Position numbers and translations under genes: made by a program. The notes beneath the pieces were generated by a model. It made no database searches, had not been told where the DNA came from, and saw only the letters and a list, made by a program, of their open reading frames with translations. A DNA stretch of 12,850 nucleotides from Akkermansiaceae bacterium UBA5020 (GTDB taxonomy: Bacteria; Verrucomicrobiota; Verrucomicrobiia; Verrucomicrobiales; DEV007), in the NCBI GenBank assembly GCA_002396885.1, contig DGXY01000127.1, positions 47,333 to 60,182 on the forward strand, given 5' to 3'. Each line of letters starts with the position of its first letter. The first letter of the stretch is position 1. Below are positions 8,058 through 12,850 of the stretch, piece by piece.

Positions 8058-8359
8058 TCGGATGGGAGGATTCGATTCCAATTCCATCCGTGTCCATCTG
8101 TGTGAGCGAAGCGGATCTGTGGTCACCTGTGTTAAGAATTCAACACGGATGGACACGGGTGGCCAGAGATTGGGACGGATTCCGGATCTGCGCTCATCTG
8201 CGTGGGAGTTTCAACGCGAATGGAAAGGAATGGGACGCGAATGGCCGCGAATCAAGCCCGCGTTGGTGTGGTAAGAATCTTAACGCAGATGAGCGCAGAC
8301 TTCCGCAGATGGACGCAGATGCCGGAGAATGGGACGCGAATGGAATTCGCGTAAATCCC
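8058..8359. repeat. Convergent spacer filled with interleaved 10-bp-periodic inverted repeats
   Basis: No gene is supported in these 302 bp. Two stem-forming cassettes can be read. Cassette 1: arms 8084-8103 and 8143-8162 are inverted copies (18 of 20 bases), built on the word CACGGATGGA. Cassette 2: arms 8188-8203 and 8283-8298 are perfect 16-bp inverted copies, CTGCGCTCATCTGCGT and its complement. Right of each inner junction the words repeat every 10 bp: from 8142 AACACGGATG, GACACGGGTG, and from 8282 AACGCAGATG, AGCGCAGACT, TCCGCAGATG, GACGCAGATG. Both right arms are preceded by a similar core, TTAAGAATTCAA or GTAAGAATCTTAA. A third word, ACGCGAATGG, is interleaved, with a perfect 17-bp direct repeat at 8228-8244 and 8327-8343. 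The spacer separates two convergent genes, so the stems may end transcription from both sides. Confidence 0.8.
8334..8352 (-). terminator. Short perfect hairpin just past the haem-protein gene (weak terminator candidate)
   Basis: ACGCGAAT and ATTCGCGT form a perfect 8-bp stem with a 3-base loop, starting 7 bp beyond the stop codon of the minus-strand gene. The position fits a transcription end, but no run of U follows the stem, so a classical intrinsic terminator is not shown. One arm is part of the ACGCGAATGG repeat family of this spacer. Confidence 0.3.
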
Positions 8360-11300
8360 TCACTTCGCAATCTTCTCGTCATCCCCGTGCGAGGCATCAT
8401 CGGCCTTCCACTTGCCGCCTTTCTGCGAGGCGAGGAAGGCGATGAGATCGCGGAAGTCGCGCGGAGGCAGGGCCGCGGCGACCGGCGGCATCGCTGAGAC
8501 GGGTGGAGCGACCGAGGCGATTTCACTGCGGGCGATCTTCCTTTCGCTGTTGTCGAGACCGATCACGGTGACCTCCTCGGGGGTCTCTTTGGCGAGGCGT
8601 CCGATCACGGATTCGTTGTTTTTCAGCGTCACGGAAGTCATGCCGTAGCCGGGGGCGATCTCGGCGCCGGGATTCGCGACCGACTCGAGGATCTTTTCGC
8701 GGGCGAGGCGTTTGCCCACGTCGCGAAGATCGGGGCCCTGCACGCCGCCCTTGTCGCCGCCTTCGCCGCCGACCTTGTGGCACTGAAGGCAGGCGCCCTG
8801 GTTCTTGAAGACAATCTCGCCGGCGCTGGCATCACCGCCCTGCAGACTCAGGAGAAAGACCGCATTCGGATCCGAGGCGGCATGGGCGACGGCTTCGGGG
8901 TTTCCTTTCTCGGTTAGGGCGAGGTAGGCGTCGAGCCAGAGTCCGGGGCGCAGTTTCGTGCTCCGCTCTTTCCAGAGCGATAGGATCGTCTCGATTTGCG
9001 TTCCGGCGAGTCCGGCGATCGCGGCTCGCGCGACGGGGAGGGGAGCGTCGGCGAGGGCGGTCGTCGCTTGGGCAGCGATACCTTCGAGGCCGAGGGAAAA
9101 GGCGGCTTTCATCGCTCCGGCGCGGACGAGCGTGTCGGGATCGGAAAGAAGCGAAGTGACAAGTTCGCGCGTGCCCTCGGGTTTTGAACTGGTCAGGCTT
9201 TCGATCACGGCGACACGAAGGGAGGGGGGGAGTTTGGCATTCCCGGCTTGGGCGAGGAGGGTGGCGGGATCGAGTTCAACCTTCGCCGTCGTCGCGAATT
9301 CCATGGCGAGGGTGGTGAGCTCGGCATCGTCGGAGGCGGTGAGGAACTTCCGCAACTCGTCCCCGAGAACGGGAGCGAGTGAGACGAAGGTCCGCCCCTC
9401 TTTCACCACCTGCGGGCGGTAATGTCCGAGGACGGGGTCGGTCTCGATGGTCGCTTCCCATTGCTTCAATCCATGGAGCGCGGCCTTTCGCACCGGCTTG
9501 GCGAGGGTGCTGTCGGCGGCGAGTTGGAGCATCGCGAGGGCGTTCGCGGGAGTGCCCTTGCGATAGTTCGCGGCAACGATGCGGCGCTGCACCGCCTCGG
9601 GGAGATCGGCGATTCCGTCGCGGAGCGAGGTGAGCGTTTCACCTGCCGAGGTATCGAGGACCGACGTGTCGTAAATGGCCCGGATGACCTCGCGTCGCAC
9701 GAGCGGGTCGGCGTCGGAGAGGAATTTTACGAGTTCCTCGCTTTTCTGACGGCGGAGAGCCATTACGGCGAGGAGACGCTCCTCTCGGGAGGCGGAGTCG
9801 ACTTTCGCGGCGGCATCGGCGGCGGTGGCGACCTGGGAAAGGGCGGAGAGCAGGGCATGACGCAAGACGATGTCGGGATCGCTTTGTTCGTTTGTCAGGG
9901 CGACGGAGAAAAGAGCCTTCGTCACTCCCTCATCACCCGGTTTTGCGATGCGGCCGAGGGCGATGGCGGCGAGGGAGCGGACGCGGAGGGAATCGTCCTT
10001 GGCGAGTGTGTCGATCAGGGCGGGTTTCGCTGATTCGACACCGAGATCGCCGAGAACGCGGGCGGCGTTGGCGCGCACCTCGGGATCGTTTTGGAGAAGC
10101 AGGGGGATGAGCGCATCGGCGACGGCGAGATCACGACGTCCCAGTTGTCCGAGACCCCAGGTGGCGTGGAGGCGGGCGATTTGACTGGTGCTTTCATTGA
10201 TCACCGCGACGAAGACAGCGCCGCCTTCTGCGCCCTTGTCGGCGATGGCAAACTGCGCGGCTTGGCGGACCCGACGATCGGGATGGGAGAGGAGTTCGCG
10301 GAGCTCGGCGAAATCGCGTTTTCCAAAGCCTTCCTTAAATAGCGCCGCGACCTTGGCTCCGGCCTCGCGTTCGGCGGCGTTTTTCGAGGCGGCGACCTGG
10401 ATGGAACCGTTTTCGTTCACGCTCCAGCCTCCGCCGAAATCGCAGAGGTAAAGATTGCCGTCGTAGCCGAGTTCGACATCGCTCGCGCCGACCCCTTTGA
10501 CGATCTCGCGCTCCTCGCTCGCGACGTAACCCGCTCCCTTCGCTTCGGTCGCGATGAGGAGGAGGTTGCAGTTGTCCGACGCCCCCCGGTAGTTCGAAAG
10601 AAGGAACTTGCCGCGCAGATCAGCGGGCAGCGATTCGCCGGTGAGCCAGGTGACGCCCGAGGGCCCGTTCGCGACGTGCGAGGCGGGCGGATAGACCCAC
10701 TGCGGCTGGTCCTCGTTGTAGAGGTCGAACATGCGCTCCTTCACCCACATCGACTGCTCGGGACGGAAGCCGCCCCAATCGAGATGGGTCGCATAATGAT
10801 GTGGCGACTGGTGCGACATGTCCCAGCCCGAGTCGCTGCCCTCGAGCGCATAGACCATCCGCGCCTTGTCGCCGATGTCGCCGGTGTTGTCGAAGGTGAA
10901 GAGATTTCCGAAGTCATCGAAGACCAACTCTTGCGGATTGCGGAGTCCGGTGCAAAAAACTTCGAGGCCCGAGCCGTCCGATTCGCAGCGGAAGATCGCA
11001 CCGCGTCCCGATCCGGGATGCACCTTTCCGTCGGCGGTGGTGACATGATAACCGCGGTCACCCACAGAGAAATAAAGCCGACCGTCCGGCCCCCGCACGA
11101 TGCCGTGGAGATCGTGACCGATGAAGGAGACGCGCACCCCGTAGCCGGTGGAGATTTCCTTTTCCTCGTCCGCTTTGCCGTCGCCGTTGGTGTCGCGCAG
11201 TTTCCAGACGCTCGGGATGCAGGTGAAATAAACCGAACCGTCATCGGCGAGCACGGAGAAGCCAATGCCGTCCTCGGGACGCTTGAAGCGATCGGAAAAG

Positions 11301-11785
11301 AGCGATCGGAAATCGGCGGCCCCGTTGCCATCTCGGTCTTCGAGGAGGATGAGGCGGTCGGCGACGCGGCTGAACCAGCCCTCGGGGAAACTCGCCGCGT
11401 ATTTCTGATACATGGCGAGGCGGTCCGCCACCGTGACCGCCTTGAAGTCGTCGCGGATCAATTCGTTCGCGCCGCGCAAATCGGGCACACCAAGCCAGAA
11501 GCGGTTCGCCTCGGCCACGTAGAGTCGGCCCTGCGGATCAAAGCCGAAGCTGGCAGGGTTTTCCACGAAAGGAAAGGCGACCCAGGTGTGGCCCTCGAGG
11601 CCTTTGTGTTGGATGAGACCGCGGAAGGTGCTCTTGGCGTTGCTGAGGGCGGGCATCTTGTCCTCGGCTACGGTGGGCAAGGGCTTGAAACGGGCCTCGA
11701 GTTCCGCCGGAGTGATGGCATCGAGCGTAGGCGGCAGCGCGGCGACGAGGCAGGCGAGGGGGATGAAAAGGAGGGCTTTTCGCAT
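8360..11785 (-). CDS. Exported PVC-type beta-propeller / HEAT-repeat / CxxCH haem protein
   Basis: This 1141-residue protein has the architecture of Pirellula/Verrucomicrobium 'membrane-bound dehydrogenase' proteins. In order: a Sec signal peptide (MRK then a hydrophobic run to about residue 20); a six-bladed-propeller-like domain (about 50-455) with two calcium-loop-like motifs, DRDGNG at 150-155 and DTNGDGKAD at 198-206; alpha-helical HEAT-like repeats (about 490-960); and a cytochrome c domain with C999-L-Q-C-H1003 binding haem covalently and M1099 (SAMPP) as likely second ligand. The GPDL, GYGM and DLIAFL elements around it match the Pirellula/Verrucomicrobium haem domain. The tail is charged. 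By family resemblance it oxidises a sugar or similar compound and passes electrons to its haem, but the substrate is unknown. The frame stays open 149 codons upstream of the signal peptide, through the start of the divergent regulator; Met at 11785 is preferred because it begins the signal peptide. No Shine-Dalgarno sequence is visible. Confidence 0.9.
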   Translation of the reverse strand: MRKALLFIPLACLVAALPPTLDAITPAELEARFKPLPTVAEDKMPALSNAKSTFRGLIQHKGLEGHTWVAFPFVENPASFGFDPQGRLYVAEANRFWLGVPDLRGANELIRDDFKAVTVADRLAMYQKYAASFPEGWFSRVADRLILLEDRDGNGAADFRSLFSDRFKRPEDGIGFSVLADDGSVYFTCIPSVWKLRDTNGDGKADEEKEISTGYGVRVSFIGHDLHGIVRGPDGRLYFSVGDRGYHVTTADGKVHPGSGRGAIFRCESDGSGLEVFCTGLRNPQELVFDDFGNLFTFDNTGDIGDKARMVYALEGSDSGWDMSHQSPHHYATHLDWGGFRPEQSMWVKERMFDLYNEDQPQWVYPPASHVANGPSGVTWLTGESLPADLRGKFLLSNYRGASDNCNLLLIATEAKGAGYVASEEREIVKGVGASDVELGYDGNLYLCDFGGGWSVNENGSIQVAASKNAAEREAGAKVAALFKEGFGKRDFAELRELLSHPDRRVRQAAQFAIADKGAEGGAVFVAVINESTSQIARLHATWGLGQLGRRDLAVADALIPLLLQNDPEVRANAARVLGDLGVESAKPALIDTLAKDDSLRVRSLAAIALGRIAKPGDEGVTKALFSVALTNEQSDPDIVLRHALLSALSQVATAADAAAKVDSASREERLLAVMALRRQKSEELVKFLSDADPLVRREVIRAIYDTSVLDTSAGETLTSLRDGIADLPEAVQRRIVAANYRKGTPANALAMLQLAADSTLAKPVRKAALHGLKQWEATIETDPVLGHYRPQVVKEGRTFVSLAPVLGDELRKFLTASDDAELTTLAMEFATTAKVELDPATLLAQAGNAKLPPSLRVAVIESLTSSKPEGTRELVTSLLSDPDTLVRAGAMKAAFSLGLEGIAAQATTALADAPLPVARAAIAGLAGTQIETILSLWKERSTKLRPGLWLDAYLALTEKGNPEAVAHAASDPNAVFLLSLQGGDASAGEIVFKNQGACLQCHKVGGEGGDKGGVQGPDLRDVGKRLAREKILESVANPGAEIAPGYGMTSVTLKNNESVIGRLAKETPEEVTVIGLDNSERKIARSEIASVAPPVSAMPPVAAALPPRDFRDLIAFLASQKGGKWKADDASHGDDEKIAK

Positions 11786-11935
11786 GGTGGAAAGGGTTAC
11801 GACAGCCCCCGCCTCGAAGCAACCGCGACGAGCGAATTCGGGGTAGGGAAAACCGCCTTTCCCCCGGAGATCGGGCGTTTTCAAAGGAGGCGGAATGGGG
11901 TAAAAAGATGCTCCACCGATGTCATCGCCCGCCTG
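11786..11935. promoter_or_regulatory. Divergent intergenic region with likely promoters for both flanking genes
   Basis: The 150 bp between the haem-protein gene (leftward) and the PAS-AraC gene (rightward) must hold both promoters. I see no convincing -35/-10 pair. On the minus strand TTGCTT followed 17 bp later by TAACCC, close to the start codon, is a poor match. The region contains a perfect 6-bp inverted repeat GGGAAA-6-TTTCCC at 11846-11863, which could be an operator. It also has a strong ribosome-binding-like AAAGGAGG at 11883-11890 that leads into a two-codon reading frame (ATG GGG TAA at 11895-11903), not into the regulator gene itself. An AraC-type regulator binding here to control itself and the divergent gene would be a usual arrangement, but this is inferred from position only. 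Confidence 0.45.
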
Positions 11936-12667
11936 ATGAAATCCGAACCCCTGCAAAATGTCTCTCCGGCCGCCGCCTTCGCCCTCGCCGGTCTCTTCGA
12001 CGAGATGCCGGAGACCCAGGCGTGGATCAAGGACCGGAAACGGCAATACCTTTGGGTCAACCGGGCCTTCCTGCAAAACTACGCGATGTCCTCGCTCGGG
12101 GAAGTGGTTGGCCGGACTGACGACGATCTTTCGCCGCCGCACCTGGCCGCTCATTTCCGTGAGGGCGATGAAGCGGTCCTCGCCGGACGGGTCTTGAGGA
12201 ACCGGCTCGAGCGCATCGGACGCTACGATCACACCGCGACGTGGTGCGTCACGACGAAACTTCGGGTGTTAGACGAGCGTGGGCGCGCCTTCGGCACGGT
12301 CGGAATGACGCGCGTGCTCGAGGCCTCCGAGATCGAGCGGCGCGGCGACATCCGGCTGGGCGCGGTCATCGCGATGATGACCAAGGTGGATCGTGGTTTC
12401 GGCAATGCGGAGCTCGCCCGGGCCGTGGGTTTGTCGGTGAGGGCCTTCGAGCGTGCCTTCACCGCGGAGTATGGACTCCCGCCCCAGCAATACTTGAAGC
12501 GCCTGCGACTCCAGATCGCGAGCCGTCGTCTCGTCGCGACGAGGGAAACCCTCGCCGAAATCGCCGCTGCCTGTGGTTTCGCAGATCAAAGCCACTTCAC
12601 CCGCGAATTCCGCCGCCTCACCGGGATGACCCCGGGAAGGTATCGCGAGGCTTATGGAGCGGGGTGA
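11936..12667 (+). CDS. PAS-domain AraC-family transcriptional regulator
   Basis: This 243-residue cytoplasmic protein pairs an N-terminal PAS sensor domain (about residues 12-127) with a C-terminal AraC-type double helix-turn-helix (about 140-241). The PAS part shows WIKDRKRQYLWVNRAFLQNY, then VVGRTDDDLSPPHLAAHF, typical of the PAS-4 kind that binds small ligands. The DNA-binding part has ELARAVGLSVRAFERAFTAEYG (first helix-turn-helix, about 159-180) and the signature IAAACGFADQSHFTREFRRLTGMTPGRYR (about 209-236). The frame is open for hundreds of codons upstream, but that stretch is the antisense shadow of the haem-protein gene; the ATG chosen is the first in frame after the intergenic region and fits the PAS start. 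No Shine-Dalgarno sequence lies in front of it. It is divergent from the haem-protein gene, its most likely target. The ligand is unknown. Confidence 0.9.
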   Translation: MKSEPLQNVSPAAAFALAGLFDEMPETQAWIKDRKRQYLWVNRAFLQNYAMSSLGEVVGRTDDDLSPPHLAAHFREGDEAVLAGRVLRNRLERIGRYDHTATWCVTTKLRVLDERGRAFGTVGMTRVLEASEIERRGDIRLGAVIAMMTKVDRGFGNAELARAVGLSVRAFERAFTAEYGLPPQQYLKRLRLQIASRRLVATRETLAEIAAACGFADQSHFTREFRRLTGMTPGRYREAYGAG

Positions 12668-12700
12668 GAATATGATCCACTGAAGAACGGAGAGGCGGCC

Positions 12701-12827
12701 TACGGAATACGCGGAAAACACGGAAAGGAGAATTCAGAAACAGATGGATTCCTGGGTTTCACTTCGTCAGATGTTTTGATGCCCACGGCATCCATCTCGG
12801 TCTTCCGTAATTCCGCGTTTTCCGTGT
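12701..12827. repeat. Inverted arms with 9-bp periodicity (TTCCGNGTN words)
   Basis: Downstream of the regulator, the + strand at 12701-12728 reads TACGGAATA, CGCGGAAAA, CACGGAAAG, a 9-bp-periodic block. Its inverted counterpart at 12802-12827 reads, on the opposite strand, CACGGAAAA, CGCGGAATT, ACGGAAGAC. The two arms flank about 70 bp that also hold a smaller inverted pair (AGATGGAT near 12742 with ATCCATCT near 12790). The block could fold into a long imperfect stem in the regulator's 3' transcript. No coding sequence is supported in 12668-12850. Confidence 0.65.
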
Positions 12828-12847
12828 ATTTTGATGCCTGCGGCATC
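12774..12847 (+). repeat. Two direct copies of a 19-bp hairpin motif, TTTTGATGCCYRCGGCATC
   Basis: The copies at 12774-12792 and 12829-12847 match at 17 of 19 positions and start 55 bp apart. Each holds a perfect 6-bp stem, GATGCC and GGCATC, around a 3-base loop; the two differences fall in that loop, so pairing is kept. The second copy touches the window edge, so more copies may follow. Confidence 0.65.
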
Positions 12848-12850
12848 TAT

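Noticed and set aside
5238..8061. The 11-mer GAAGTGATCGG spans the stop codons of both gyrA (5238-5248) and the ceramidase-like gene (8051-8061).
   Set aside because: Shared 11-mers are expected by chance in 12.8 kb, and the flanks differ; only the exact placement at two stop codons is curious.
8058..8359. Considered whether the periodic repeats are a CRISPR array.
   Set aside because: The repeat words are 10 bp, degenerate and adjacent, with no 25-40 bp repeats or unique spacers, and no cas gene is present.
11750..11785. A possible lipoprotein signal (Cys12) in the haem protein.
   Set aside because: The residues before the Cys are P-L-A, which does not fit a lipobox, and the n-region plus hydrophobic core would be very short; an ordinary Sec signal peptide fits better.
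10676..11935. A long open frame on the + strand upstream of, and continuous with, the PAS-AraC gene.
   Set aside because: It lies antisense to the well-supported haem-protein gene, its translation resembles no domain, and the recognisable regulator begins only at about 11936.
11908..12120. A 70-codon + frame starting at ATG 11908 and overlapping the regulator.
   Set aside because: It is Arg/Pro-rich, shows no domain and is out of frame with the clear PAS-AraC product; the ATG is mentioned only as part of the leader.
11786..12232. A 149-codon upstream extension of the haem-protein reading frame.
   Set aside because: It would place a signal peptide in the middle of the protein and overlaps the PAS-AraC coding region; it is an open frame caused by GC-rich codon bias.

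Overview
The window looks like a chromosomal segment of a GC-rich bacterium of the PVC superphylum, most likely a Verrucomicrobiota member. The strongest reason is a secreted protein with the Pirellula/Verrucomicrobium architecture: an N-terminal beta-propeller ('membrane-bound dehydrogenase' type), HEAT repeats and a C-terminal CxxCH haem domain. Further support comes from a ceramidase-like secreted protein of a kind common in this group, a GyrA with the Planctomycete/Verrucomicrobia-like active-site stretch HPHGDxAIYPTLV, and no Shine-Dalgarno sequence in front of any of the five visible gene starts. The genus cannot be fixed from the sequence alone.

Layout. Positions 1-5244 hold the two gyrase genes on the + strand: gyrB, cut by the window edge so that about its first 14 codons are missing, then gyrA 27 bp downstream. 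A spacer of about 150 bp carrying inverted 7-bp repeats leads to an M42-family metallo-aminopeptidase (5398-6483, +). After 68 bp comes a signal-peptide-bearing ceramidase-like protein (6552-8057, +). A convergent 302-bp spacer (8058-8359) contains no gene but is dense in inverted and direct 10-bp-periodic repeats. The large propeller-HEAT-cytochrome c gene lies on the - strand (8360-11785). A 150-bp divergent intergenic region separates it from a PAS-AraC transcriptional regulator on the + strand (11936-12667). The last 183 bp are again repeat-rich, with 9-bp-periodic inverted arms and two copies of a 19-bp hairpin-forming motif, and the array continues to the window edge.

How the parts may work together. 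GyrB and GyrA form the supercoiling enzyme and are probably co-transcribed. The M42 peptidase is a cytoplasmic peptide-trimming enzyme with no evident link to gyrase. The ceramidase-like and propeller-haem proteins are both exported, and both belong to families expanded in PVC bacteria. The regulator is divergent from the haem protein and could control it; this is inference from position only.

Most notable for follow-up: (i) short-period inverted repeat arrays with unit lengths of 7, 10, 10 and 9 bp in three spacers, possibly one shared class of structured element; (ii) Gly and Pro at the two classical quinolone-determining positions of GyrA; (iii) Asn replacing the catalytic Ser in an otherwise zinc-site-complete ceramidase fold. 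I found no mobile element, CRISPR array, tRNA or rRNA, and no clear-cut novel multi-gene system.
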